A DNA stretch of 23,229 nucleotides from Euryarchaeota archaeon UBA124 (GTDB lineage Archaea; Thermoplasmatota; Poseidoniia; Poseidoniales; Poseidoniaceae). The notes beneath the pieces were generated by a model. That model ran no database searches, was not told the DNA's origin, and worked only from the letters and a program-made list of their open reading frames with translations. Of the stretch, positions 1 through 8,261 are shown piece by piece. Every line of letters starts with the position of its first letter. Position 1 is the stretch's first letter. Made by a program: the position numbers and the translations under genes. Where the stretch lies: positions 1-23,229 of the forward strand of contig DAPT01000122.1 in the NCBI GenBank assembly GCA_002502215.1, written 5' to 3'.

Positions 1-358
1 ATTTCATGTAGGAAACATTCCACAAGCCAATGGAAGCATTACCGTTGAACGTAAATTCGAACCGGTTCTTGCAGCTCTCATCAACCAAGGTCCCGTTTTC
101 GTCCAGTGCACACTCGTAAATGAGTGTTGGAGAACGTGCGCTTGCACCGTCTTTTGACAACTCAACAACGAGGCTCATGTTTTCCGTTGAATCTTTCATC
201 CAGAACCAGACGGAATCACCGACTTTGAGTGCGTTTTCTGGAACATCAGCAGGCTGCGGACCCTCATCGTTCACGATAACTGTGTAAATTACCAACTCGT
301 GGGCTGCCACTGGTGCTGCAAGGAGCAACAGACCGATGGCCATTGCAAGAGAACGCAT
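1..358 (-). CDS. Secreted small protein with N-terminal signal peptide (3' end beyond window)
   Basis: This open frame has no stop in the window and runs off the left edge, so only the first 119 codons are visible. I do not recognise a family. It starts MRSLAMAIGLLLLAAPVAA, a textbook Sec signal peptide, with a likely cleavage after VAA that would leave HELVIYTVIVND as the mature N-terminus. The mature part looks like a beta-rich, cupredoxin-like fold (a VGDSVWFW stretch), has two cysteines close together (ECALDENGTLVDESC) that could form a disulfide, and NxS/NxT sites (NMS, NGT, NAS, NVS), all consistent with an exported protein. A mature N-terminal His is seen in CopC-type copper proteins and LPMOs, but no second ligand can be assigned from this fragment. 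The start at 358 follows GGAGGAGG (361-368). An in-frame ATG at 370 would add MEED. The gene is divergent from the LVIVD protein gene and shares its promoter gap. Confidence 0.8.
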   Translation of the reverse strand, partial: MRSLAMAIGLLLLAAPVAAHELVIYTVIVNDEGPQPADVPENALKVGDSVWFWMKDSTENMSLVVELSKDGASARSPTLIYECALDENGTLVDESCKNRFEFTFNGNASIGLWNVSYMK

Positions 359-380
359 ATCCTCCTCCATGTGCACCGAG

Positions 381-393
381 AATAAATACAATA
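381..393. promoter_or_regulatory. Putative shared (bidirectional) TATA-like element
   Basis: The 58-bp gap between the two divergent starts holds a single AT-rich block, AATAAATACAATA, which reads TATTGTATTTATT on the other strand. The core AATAAATA/TATTTATT is centred near 384.5. That is about 27 nt from the minus-strand ATG at 358 and about 32 nt from the plus-strand ATG at 417, which fits archaeal TATA boxes that place transcription at or just before the start codon. Both transcripts would then be leaderless or nearly so. This is inferred from spacing and base composition only. Confidence 0.45.
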
Positions 394-416
394 CGCAAGA
401 TACTTGTGGGCTTGGC

Positions 417-2207
417 ATGGACACCCGAATGATTGCTATTGGAATCTTTGGAATTCTTTTTGCATCCTCGATTACGGTGCTTCTTACAGGCGTGAGCGAA
501 GAATCGCAATCAAGCGAATCAGGGGTTGTTTTCGTAGCCGGTGATCCGCTGTTTCAAGGGGAAGGTCACGACCATATGAACGCCAGTCAACACCAAGCCG
601 GTACCGATAACATCGAGCAACTCGCATTCAATCCATTGACAACTCCAGGGAACGCTGAAGTTTCCGTTGCTCGTTCACCTGATGGTCGCGTTTACACCTA
701 CCAGGCTGGTTGGAACGACATGCACATCGTCGACGTAACGAACGCATCTGACCCACAGGTCATGGGCGTTTACAACGATCCGAACACACAGGTTCTCGAT
801 GTCAAATATTTGGAATACAATGGAAACGAGTACGTCATTCTTCAGAACCAACTTGTCGATTCAGGCTACGCTGACCCGAACGTCGGTGAGTGGGGCGATC
901 CTTCTCAAGTTTCGGTTGTCCTGGTGGATGTCACAGACAAAACAAACCCAACCTACGTTGATTCATGGTACGATGTCGACCATCCAAGCGGTCCACACAA
1001 TCTCTACCCACAGATGATTGACGGTGAATGGTACATCTTCGTAGCGAACCCAGATTACGAGCAATGCGACTCTGCTTTGGGTGAAGCATGCGGTGGCGTA
1101 ACCATTGCTCACCTCAACCTCCAAGGCAGTGCTGCTCGAACGCTTCCAGGCATCCCTGGATCCGGTATCGGCCACACCATCATCAAGGTCGGGGAGTACG
1201 AAGTCGCTTGGGAAACAACCCGTGGCGGTTGGATTTACATTCACGACATGACCGTTCAGCGTTGGCCTGGTGAAGACACCGAAGATCCACGATACGGCCG
1301 AACCTTCATCTACGGATCGTATTGGGAGGCAGGTCTACGAATTGGTGATGTAACCGATGTTCCACACCCTGTCAACTCTCCTGCTCAATACACGACCATG
1401 GCTACGCTTTGCAAAGCTGGTCAAGGCAACCCAGTCATGTGCCGATGGCGAGCACCTGAGGTTGGCTCATGGATGGACTTCCTCGACCTTGATGAGGACG
1501 GACAACCCGACAGCGGTACAACAGGCAACGAAAACGGTGGTCGTGTTTCTTACATCCACTACGCTGAACCATTCCCAACGATGCTCGATGTTTCCCATCT
1601 TGGGTTGGGCGATGAGCCACGTCATTACGTGACTGCCGCAGTCGAATGCCTCGACCTCTACGAGGGAACCGGCATCGTCTATTTCCTCGATACAACCGGC
1701 TATTCAACAGAGAACGGGAATTTCAAGTTTGAAATAAGCATGGTTCGAGACTGGGAAATTCCTTACGCAACCGACCATTGTTTCGGTTCAAGTTGTGAAC
1801 TCGACCCCAAAGCTGACGAATGGTTGTTGTTCAGCCCACACAACCTCGACAGTGGATATTTTGAAACTACGGAAGAAACCGATCAATCCCATGGCGGTAA
1901 TTGGGATGGAAGGTTGTACATCTCGCACTATCACGCAGGTGTTTGGATAGTTGATGTTGAAACACTCATCTCTCCAACGGCTACCGATCGGATTGAAATC
2001 CACGCGGAAGCAACCGTCGGATATTACCTTCCAAGAGGTCACTTAGACGGAACTCCACTCGACAGCGCATTCTATGACTTTGGATGGGTACCATTCCTGT
2101 GGGCAGTAGAATTCCACGAAGGACGAATCTACGCATCGTGCATCTCGACTGGACTCTACATTCTCCAGTTGGACATCGACGAACCGTACATCGGTACTCC
2201 GGTTTGA
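417..2207 (+). CDS. Secreted or membrane-anchored LVIVD-repeat beta-propeller protein
   Basis: A protein of 596 residues. Residues 5-24 (IAIGIFGILFASSITVLLTG) are a hydrophobic signal/anchor, followed by a polar Ser/Glu-rich linker and a His-rich stretch (GEGHDHMNASQH). The rest is a repeat protein. Segments such as MHIVDVTNASDPQVMGVY, VVLVDVTDKTNPTYVDSW and VWIVDVETL match the LVIVD repeat pattern (hydrophobic-IVDV, then S/T-x-P and a tyrosine), which forms beta-propellers in secreted proteins. A calcium-loop-like DLDEDGQPD begins near residue 357. Paired cysteines (CDSALGEAC, CKAGQGNPVMC, CFGSSC) suggest disulfides, so export is likely. An ATG further upstream (336) lies inside the divergent gene. 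The start at 417 leaves a normal signal peptide just after it and sits about 32 nt from the TATA-like box. The ligand or enzymatic role is unknown. A distant resemblance to selenium-binding/methanethiol-oxidase propellers is possible but I cannot confirm it. Confidence 0.8.
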   Translation: MDTRMIAIGIFGILFASSITVLLTGVSEESQSSESGVVFVAGDPLFQGEGHDHMNASQHQAGTDNIEQLAFNPLTTPGNAEVSVARSPDGRVYTYQAGWNDMHIVDVTNASDPQVMGVYNDPNTQVLDVKYLEYNGNEYVILQNQLVDSGYADPNVGEWGDPSQVSVVLVDVTDKTNPTYVDSWYDVDHPSGPHNLYPQMIDGEWYIFVANPDYEQCDSALGEACGGVTIAHLNLQGSAARTLPGIPGSGIGHTIIKVGEYEVAWETTRGGWIYIHDMTVQRWPGEDTEDPRYGRTFIYGSYWEAGLRIGDVTDVPHPVNSPAQYTTMATLCKAGQGNPVMCRWRAPEVGSWMDFLDLDEDGQPDSGTTGNENGGRVSYIHYAEPFPTMLDVSHLGLGDEPRHYVTAAVECLDLYEGTGIVYFLDTTGYSTENGNFKFEISMVRDWEIPYATDHCFGSSCELDPKADEWLLFSPHNLDSGYFETTEETDQSHGGNWDGRLYISHYHAGVWIVDVETLISPTATDRIEIHAEATVGYYLPRGHLDGTPLDSAFYDFGWVPFLWAVEFHEGRIYASCISTGLYILQLDIDEPYIGTPV

Positions 2208-2291
2208 TTTACAAAGGGTAGCGATGCGAACGGCCCACGCAAAACCAACCGATACCGTTGGATTCATGAGCCGGGAACTCCTCAGAGAAAC

Positions 2292-3527
2292 ATGGCAGAG
2301 GTTAGGCAGTGCGACCTCCTCGTCATTGGGGCAGGTCCAGGGGGCGGTTCGGCGGCGATTCATGCTTCCCGCCTCGGTCTTTCGACGATTGTCGTCGAAG
2401 CCGATCCAGAAGTCGGCACACCTGTTCATTGCGGGGAATGCTTGTCAGACCTCGCTGTCCAAAATTTGGGTTTGACAATCCCAGACCATGTCAAGGCATT
2501 GGATGTAAAAGGCATTCGAGTCATCTTCCCCGGTGGCGAGAACAAGCTTCTGACGGAACCGGGATACGTTCTGGAGAAGCACTTGTTTGAGCAGTGGCTC
2601 ATGGATGAGGCTACAACGCTTGGGGCGGAATTGTTTCTTAATCATCGAGTCACTTCGATGAAGAGAATTTTCAATAGCGAAAATCAATTTTCCAATTGGA
2701 TTATTGAAGGAAAAGGAAGTGAATTTCCAATTGAATGTTCAGCCGTTATTGATGCCTCCGGCGTTTCGGGAGCAGCATCTAAACTTCTCGATATGGGTAC
2801 CGAAGTGGAGGTCATTGCAGGATTCCAATATGAGTTGAATGACGTACAAAACGATGGGTATTTGGATTTCTATCTGTGGCCAAAATACTCTCCGCATGGT
2901 TATGTCTGGATGATTCCAAAAGAGGGTGAAAGAGCCAACGTTGGATTGGTGACCACGGACAAGAAAGGTGCCATTCGATATCTGGATTCATTTATTGAAG
3001 ACACATACCTTGCTGGAAAACCAACGGTCAATCCGCCATGGCGCAAAGAAGGTATCAAGATCAAACCTTTTGGTGGAACGATTCCAATTTCAGGACCTCG
3101 AAGCAAAACCGTCGATGATGGCCTTATCCTCGTTGGCGATGCTGCAGGTTTTACCTCGCCGCTTTTCGAGGGAGGGTCCCACCTTGCGCTGTGGTCTGGC
3201 CGTGAAGCAGCTCAGGTCTTGTCAAAGGCAATGAAGAGCGGAAACCTTTCTGCAAAGGCACTGGCTCCGTATGAACAAGCGTGGAGGTCGACGTTCCCTC
3301 CTTATCATAAGATTCTGAAAGGGAAAGATGCGTTGTACAATCTCTCCGATGAAGAGATGACGGCCATGGCCAAGTGCTTGCCCGAAGAACTCGGAAACAT
3401 GAGTCCGCTCACCAAACTCGGAATCGGTCTGAAAATCATGGTTCGGAAACCAACGCTCCTTTTCAAGCGAGTAATTTCGGTTCTCCTTTCCTTCGGATAC
3501 AGTCGAGCCAAACACTTTGGTTGGTGA
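2292..3527 (+). CDS. Geranylgeranyl reductase family FAD-dependent oxidoreductase
   Basis: A protein of 411 residues, the usual size for this family. The N-terminus has a Rossmann FAD-binding motif (VIGAGPGGGSAA, residues 11-22) ending with an acidic residue after the second strand (VVEAD). The HCGEC motif at 46-50 matches the P-x-x-CGE signature of archaeal geranylgeranyl reductases. The second FAD contact, LVGDAAG, ends near residue 286 and is followed by SPLFEGGSHLALWSGREAA. In archaea this family reduces the isoprenoid double bonds of digeranylgeranylglycerol phospholipids at the membrane, so saturation of ether-lipid chains is the best guess. Related paralogues act on menaquinone or other prenyl groups, so the exact substrate is inferred. 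The ATG at 2292 gives only three residues before the FAD-binding strand, apart from a short polar lead. No strong Shine-Dalgarno site is seen. The 84-bp gap before it holds nothing I can identify. Confidence 0.88.
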   Translation: MAEVRQCDLLVIGAGPGGGSAAIHASRLGLSTIVVEADPEVGTPVHCGECLSDLAVQNLGLTIPDHVKALDVKGIRVIFPGGENKLLTEPGYVLEKHLFEQWLMDEATTLGAELFLNHRVTSMKRIFNSENQFSNWIIEGKGSEFPIECSAVIDASGVSGAASKLLDMGTEVEVIAGFQYELNDVQNDGYLDFYLWPKYSPHGYVWMIPKEGERANVGLVTTDKKGAIRYLDSFIEDTYLAGKPTVNPPWRKEGIKIKPFGGTIPISGPRSKTVDDGLILVGDAAGFTSPLFEGGSHLALWSGREAAQVLSKAMKSGNLSAKALAPYEQAWRSTFPPYHKILKGKDALYNLSDEEMTAMAKCLPEELGNMSPLTKLGIGLKIMVRKPTLLFKRVISVLLSFGYSRAKHFGW

Positions 3528-3572
3528 TGGACTTTAGCAAAGCAATAACAAGGATGCGCCCTTGGAAACATC

Positions 3573-6011
3573 ATGTGGGGGTGGACGCTTGTTCTGGCTG
3601 CACTTGCCTGCATCGTTATGATGATATGGCCTCGGTGGAGGGTTGAACAGCCGATTGTTTCGCTGGTTCTTCACCTCGCAGTCGCAGCCCCATTTGTTGC
3701 TCTTGCCTCGAGATTCATCACCAACGATACGTCCATTCTCCATGTTGCACTAAATGGAGGTGAGGACCTTCCCTTGAAGTATCGATTTGCAGCAACTTGG
3801 GCTGCAAGAGAAGGGCCACTTTTGATGTGGGCTGCGTGGATGGGTCTTGTTGCGTGGTGGTTTGGGCGCCCGCTTGCGTCTGAGATGCAGAACACGCACA
3901 ATCTCCGATTGAGGCTTATGCACGGATTTACGCTCCTTCTTCTGTTGATTTCGATGACCCTCGATCCGTTTGCCGAAAACCCCCTTGGACTGAGCGGAGC
4001 CGGCCTCAACGAATTGTTGCAAACGGATCTGATGGTGATTCATCCTCCGTTGGTCTTCCTGGCTTATTCGCTCTGCATTGCGCTTGCTGCAACGAGTCTT
4101 GCCATTCTGCAATACGGTGACGATGCGGACATTGACAAGCGTATGTTGCACCAAACACGACCAGGTCTGCTCATCGCCACCTTGGGCATTGGGTTGGGTG
4201 GCCTGTGGGCCTACATGGTCCTTGACTGGGGAGGTTATTGGGCATGGGACCCAGTCGAAACAGGATCCCTTCTACCTTGGCTGGCATTGGTTCTCATGGG
4301 CCATTTGCGGACACGTCCCGGCAAAACCTCGACACTGATGTGGACCGGGCTCGGTCTAGCAACAGGCGCTCTCGCATTGTTCGCAACGTTGGTCACTCGT
4401 GCCGGTGGTGTCTGGGCAGCATCCGTTCACACTTTCGTTGTCTCTGCCGATGGAACCCCACCAACGAATGTCTTTGACCGCATGATGATCCTAAAAGATC
4501 GAGCAGAAGGCGTCGAAATTGTCTCGTATGTTCTGCTCATACTGTTGCTCAGCGGTGTATTCATTCGAGCAGCACAAGGGACAACACGACGTCCTTTCTC
4601 GAACCTGTTCTTGATTCCAGTTATCGGTGCAGGAATCGCAGTTTTGTTTGACTACGCAACGTACGCTTATGCTCCTTCTTTGTTCTTTTTGGGAATGGTC
4701 TTTGCTCCGACGGCTGTCGATTGGCCAAAGCATGACACCTCAAACAATTCCTCATGGTCATACAGAGGCTTCTTGTCCCTTCCCTGGCTTTTTGTTGTCC
4801 CAACTGTAGCGTACATCCTTACGCAAGATTTGCTTTTTGTTCTTCTCAATGCGCTGATGTTTGTCCCGTTGTATTCGGAGATGGATGCTCGCAAAGCATG
4901 GGGGTGGGGCGCCGCAGGGACCATGATGTGTCTCGCATCGGCATGGTCAGGCTTGGTTGAGCTCCACACGGCTGCAATCATGCTCGGATTCTACATCCTT
5001 CCTTGGCTCATTATGGGAGAGGAAGAGGCAGAGTCGAAACCTTGGTTGAGCCGTAAATTCCTCATGCGGATGACCTTGTGGGCACCGGTGGTTCTCACCA
5101 GCCTGTACATCATTCTGACACTCATCATCCTCATTTCAAGCATCGACGCGGTGCAATTCAATGCTCATGAATTGTACGGCGCTCCGTTCGTTATGGGCAT
5201 GGCTCTTGCGATGTTTGCCTATACGTCACGCAAGCAATCGCCTCGGCAAATTGTTTCTGTGGTCTTGGGCGTGGCCTTGGCATCGATTTTGCTTGCAACA
5301 ATCGTTCCATCAGCGCTTGGTGGTGATGCCAGCGAACCAATCTCCGATTTCCTTTCACGTGGAACCATCGCTTGGCTTGTCCTCCCATCGGTCCTGATTG
5401 CTCTCGTTCCGATGGGAGCTGAAGTCTACAAGCGCGTCAGTACTTCGGGTTTCTCGAAGATTGCTCCAGCAGCGCATCTTGTTCATTTCGGATTGCTGTT
5501 GCTGCTTGTTGGACACGTCTTCACTACCGTGTTGGTCGATCGTGGTGATGCAACCCACCGCATTACACTTGTGCGTGGTGAGATGGTCGAAGTCGATGGA
5601 TACGGCTACGTTTTCGACGACATTGTGCTCGAAAACGAGAACTTGGAGGTTGGAGATGGATACGTCGGTGCAATCATCAGTGTTTATTCCGGAGATGAGA
5701 AAATTGGCGAAGTTGAGCCAGGACTGATTCGCTTTAATGGATCGTCAAATCCACCACGCAGCGAAGTGGATACATTGGTTCGATATCACGGCGACATTGT
5801 CTTCATCTTCGATGGGTCGCAAACAACGGGCTTGATGCAGCAGGTCTCAACCGAGGGAACAGAGTCTGTTCAGCGAATGAGGGTTATCATCTACGATTTA
5901 CCAGGTTCGCACCTCGTTTGGGCAGGATGGGCCTTGATGATGGTTGGAATGGCTTGGCTGACCGTCCTTGATGCCCGAAAAACACCTCATCCTCGAAATG
6001 AAGAAGAGTAG
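3573..6011 (+). CDS. ccmF: Cytochrome c-type biogenesis protein CcmF (haem lyase subunit)
   Basis: An 812-residue polytopic membrane protein, longer than the roughly 650 residues usual in bacteria. It carries the haem-handling WWD motif (WGGYWAWDPVE, 219-229, followed by LLPW) and the other CcmF marks: ATWAAREGPLLMW near 74-86, IHPP at 156-159, VTRAGGVWAASVHTF at 274-288, and AAHLVHFG near 633-640. The four histidines expected as ligands of haem b and of the incoming haem therefore have candidates: His157, His244 (in PWLALVLMGH), His286 and His635/638. The C-terminal soluble part contains SEVDTLV and a GDIVFIFDG stretch, then a last membrane helix, as in CcmF. In the CcmABCDEFGH system CcmF attaches haem to apocytochrome c outside the membrane. 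No other ccm gene is in the window. The gene lies 45 bp after the geranylgeranyl reductase gene. The ATG at 3573 leads directly into TM1. Confidence 0.9.
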   Translation: MWGWTLVLAALACIVMMIWPRWRVEQPIVSLVLHLAVAAPFVALASRFITNDTSILHVALNGGEDLPLKYRFAATWAAREGPLLMWAAWMGLVAWWFGRPLASEMQNTHNLRLRLMHGFTLLLLLISMTLDPFAENPLGLSGAGLNELLQTDLMVIHPPLVFLAYSLCIALAATSLAILQYGDDADIDKRMLHQTRPGLLIATLGIGLGGLWAYMVLDWGGYWAWDPVETGSLLPWLALVLMGHLRTRPGKTSTLMWTGLGLATGALALFATLVTRAGGVWAASVHTFVVSADGTPPTNVFDRMMILKDRAEGVEIVSYVLLILLLSGVFIRAAQGTTRRPFSNLFLIPVIGAGIAVLFDYATYAYAPSLFFLGMVFAPTAVDWPKHDTSNNSSWSYRGFLSLPWLFVVPTVAYILTQDLLFVLLNALMFVPLYSEMDARKAWGWGAAGTMMCLASAWSGLVELHTAAIMLGFYILPWLIMGEEEAESKPWLSRKFLMRMTLWAPVVLTSLYIILTLIILISSIDAVQFNAHELYGAPFVMGMALAMFAYTSRKQSPRQIVSVVLGVALASILLATIVPSALGGDASEPISDFLSRGTIAWLVLPSVLIALVPMGAEVYKRVSTSGFSKIAPAAHLVHFGLLLLLVGHVFTTVLVDRGDATHRITLVRGEMVEVDGYGYVFDDIVLENENLEVGDGYVGAIISVYSGDEKIGEVEPGLIRFNGSSNPPRSEVDTLVRYHGDIVFIFDGSQTTGLMQQVSTEGTESVQRMRVIIYDLPGSHLVWAGWALMMVGMAWLTVLDARKTPHPRNEEE

Positions 6012-6027
6012 GATTTCATCCAATTCA

Positions 6028-6066
6028 CTTATCAATACCTTGCCAGTCGCCGAAGCGTTCAGGTGA
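6028..6066 (+). promoter_or_regulatory. Possible TATA-like element plus Shine-Dalgarno site for the FKBP gene
   Basis: The 61-bp gap between ccmF and the FKBP gene contains CTTATCAATA (6028-6037), a weak AT-rich box that would place a transcript start near 6057-6062, just ahead of AGGTGA (6061-6066). The AGGTGA lies six bases before the ATG at 6073. The Shine-Dalgarno site is convincing. The box is only plausible, and the gene may also be read through from ccmF. Confidence 0.35.
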
Positions 6067-6072
6067 ACCCAG

Positions 6073-6771
6073 ATGGAAGAAGGCGACATTATTCACGTTG
6101 ATTATGACCTCTACAACGGCGAAACAGGCGATTTGATTGAGACTACCCGTGAAGCCACGGCTCAGGAGCATGAAATGCATGATGAGAACCGAACCTATCA
6201 ACCAATGGTATGTGTGGTCGGCTCTGGTTCGCTTATTTCGGGATTTGAAGAAGCACTTCTCGAAGCAAAGGTCGACAAAGACGTTGATATCGAACTTGCT
6301 GCTGCTGACGCATACGGGGAGAAAGACCCTACAATGATTGAAACCATCAGCATCGACAAGCTTCGACGAGCAGTTCGCGACCCGGATGCTCTCTATCTTG
6401 GAGCTCCTGTCAACATTGGCGGCCGCCAAGGTTATCTTTCGTTCCTTGCAGCCGGTCGTGCCCGAATTGACTACAACCATCCAATGGCTGGAAAGACCCT
6501 CAAATACAACTTCAAGATTGTGAAAGTCGTTGAAGGAAAAGAAGAGAAGGTTGCAGCATTGCTTGAATCCAACACTGGTCACTCCGACTTTGGTGTCACT
6601 TTCGATGGCGACGATCTCAACATCGTCATTCCACAAACCATGCTATTCGATACCAACGCAGCGATGATGAAGTTCCGCCTCGTTACCGTCTTGCGTGACG
6701 CTGTTGAATGTGCAAAAGTTTCCTTCATCGAAGAACACGAACCCCGTGTCATCGCTGAAGAAGAAGAGTGA
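6073..6771 (+). CDS. FKBP-type (SlyD-like, long archaeal) peptidyl-prolyl cis-trans isomerase
   Basis: A cytosolic protein of 232 residues with no signal peptide. It opens with EEGDIIHVDYDLYNGETGDLIETT, the first FKBP strand and loop. It continues with the GSGSLISGFEEALLEAKV helix region and an insert-in-flap-like segment, and closes the FKBP fold with DYNHPMAGKTLKYNFKIVKV, the family's conserved NHPLAGKTL motif. About 80 further residues form the extra C-terminal domain found in long archaeal FKBPs, ending in an acidic EEEE tail. It should speed prolyl isomerisation and act as a folding chaperone. An AGGTGA ribosome-binding site six bases upstream supports this start. It sits between ccmF and DUF63, a context compatible with help in maturing membrane or exported proteins, though that link is only inference. 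Confidence 0.87.
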   Translation: MEEGDIIHVDYDLYNGETGDLIETTREATAQEHEMHDENRTYQPMVCVVGSGSLISGFEEALLEAKVDKDVDIELAAADAYGEKDPTMIETISIDKLRRAVRDPDALYLGAPVNIGGRQGYLSFLAAGRARIDYNHPMAGKTLKYNFKIVKVVEGKEEKVAALLESNTGHSDFGVTFDGDDLNIVIPQTMLFDTNAAMMKFRLVTVLRDAVECAKVSFIEEHEPRVIAEEEE

Positions 6772-6825
6772 ATATAGTCGGAAGAGATATTTCACAGACC
6801 CTTATCATCCAAACGAGGGCGTAGC

Positions 6826-8208
6826 ATGGCAACACTCGAGTCAATCGATGAAGTTCTTGCAACACATCAACCTGCTCTGCCCTCAACACGACTGTCCATG
6901 GTTGAGCAGACCTTGACACGCTTGCTTCTTTTGCTCGTCATTGGAGTCGCCCTCGGCCTACTTCTCATGCCTGAGACCGTCTGGGACGAAGGTCTACGAC
7001 CAATTATTTGGGAACCAATCCAACAAGATGCTGGCGCTCAAGGAGACGCAGGCTATTCATACCAAAATACGGCGATTTACACCTTTGGTTTGCTTGCGTC
7101 CGTCGTTGTCTTCCAAGCATTGTTCCGAACGTTGCAATTACCGGCAGATGACAAGATGATGATCGCTCTCATTGCTTGGGTTTGCCTGGCACCAATTTTC
7201 CGTGTCCTTGAGGATGCAGACTTCTTCCCATCGTCCATCGATTGGCTTCTCATCTCACCGATTATTCATCTGCATTTGGCAACATGGCTGATTGGTATTG
7301 GGTTCGTCTCCCACTTGGTCGGGAAGAACTGGGACGATGTCGGTGGCGACATTGGTGAACTCAACATCCGAATACGCCTCGTACCGCTTCTTTGTCTTGC
7401 ACTCCTCTTCATGTGGGCTGTTCTGTATCGACCTGGTTATTCCGAACACGATATCGGATTGTCTTGGGTAGTCCTGGGTCTCGTTGTTGGGTTCGCAAGT
7501 CTCATCTTTGCATTCCATGCGACTCGTGATTGGCCAACCATCACCCGTGGACTCCTAGCGTTCGCAGTTGGCGCCTGCTTCGTTGGGCTTGGTCATTGGG
7601 CTCAGCTCGCTGCTACGCCATGGCTTCAAGAGTCAGGTAGATTGCCAAACGAGGTTGTGTTCTGGCCTGCGCTCATCGTTTTGGGTATTCCCGGTCTCAT
7701 CTGTGCAGCGCTCTACCAAATTGGGAAGGATGATGCACGTCAATTGAAGTTAACAGGCTTCGAGGCGGGTGTACTTCCCGAAGGCATCACCATAAAATCC
7801 TGGGAAGCAGAGGAAAAAGTCGTTGCAAATCATCCGATTGAGCAACTCTCCAACAAAGCATTGCTCGCTAGCCCGTTGGTGCTTGCGATGGTCTTCGGTC
7901 AACTATGCGATGGCTTTGCCACGATGGTCGGAATTGATTACTTTGATTACTCCGAAAAACATCCTTTAAGCGATGCAGTCATACAGTTCGGTGGCGGCAT
8001 CAGTGACAATCTTGGCTGGGATGTTGAAGGCGCTTGGCTGTTTGCAATCGTCAAAGCGATCCTTGTAGGGACAATCGCATACATCTTCCTTGAAATGCGT
8101 GTTGAAAACCGTCAAAAACATCTGCGTTTGCTGATTGTTCTAGCAGTTCTCATCGTCGGTCTTGCACCCGGTATTCGTGACATTGGTCGACTGATGCTCG
8201 GTGTCTGA
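6826..8208 (+). CDS. DUF63 family polytopic membrane protein
   Basis: A protein of 460 residues with many hydrophobic segments, roughly at 33-50, 82-102, 111-126, 148-165, 184-202, 207-224, 235-250, 275-290, 342-360 and 435-455. The family is recognised from two signatures: an NTAIYTFGLLASVVVFQ helix followed by PIFRVLEDADFF (DUF63 has NTx-Y and RVLEDA at these places), and the later FATMVGIDYFDYSEKHPL, which matches the family's aspartate/tyrosine plus EKH motif. DUF63 proteins occur in Euryarchaeota and related archaea, and I know of no established function. The buried charged residues (RVLEDAD, YFDYSEKH) hint at a transporter or membrane enzyme rather than a scaffold. GAGGG at 6815-6819, six bases before the ATG, supports the start. 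The gap before it is 54 bp. Confidence 0.85.
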   Translation: MATLESIDEVLATHQPALPSTRLSMVEQTLTRLLLLLVIGVALGLLLMPETVWDEGLRPIIWEPIQQDAGAQGDAGYSYQNTAIYTFGLLASVVVFQALFRTLQLPADDKMMIALIAWVCLAPIFRVLEDADFFPSSIDWLLISPIIHLHLATWLIGIGFVSHLVGKNWDDVGGDIGELNIRIRLVPLLCLALLFMWAVLYRPGYSEHDIGLSWVVLGLVVGFASLIFAFHATRDWPTITRGLLAFAVGACFVGLGHWAQLAATPWLQESGRLPNEVVFWPALIVLGIPGLICAALYQIGKDDARQLKLTGFEAGVLPEGITIKSWEAEEKVVANHPIEQLSNKALLASPLVLAMVFGQLCDGFATMVGIDYFDYSEKHPLSDAVIQFGGGISDNLGWDVEGAWLFAIVKAILVGTIAYIFLEMRVENRQKHLRLLIVLAVLIVGLAPGIRDIGRLMLGV

Positions 8209-8261
8209 AGTCACGATGCCTTGAAGGGTTGAACCGGAGTGGTCAACACAGGTGGAAGCAC

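Noticed and set aside
336..416. Longer N-terminus for the LVIVD protein starting at the ATG at 336
   Set aside because: It would overlap the divergent gene's signal-peptide coding region and put 27 polar residues before the signal/anchor. The ATG at 417 gives a normal signal sequence at a sensible distance from the TATA-like box.
2208..2291. Short open frame beginning at 2224 before the geranylgeranyl reductase gene
   Set aside because: It runs out of frame into the reductase, has no recognisable product, and the reductase start at 2292 explains the region.
6025..6636. 203-codon open frame antisense to the FKBP gene
   Set aside because: It lies wholly opposite a clear FKBP gene, shows no family motif, and has the composition expected of a mirror of real codons.
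8229..8261. TTG start for the MCC beta subunit
   Set aside because: The 11 added residues are not part of the family, and AGGTGG is correctly spaced for the ATG at 8262.
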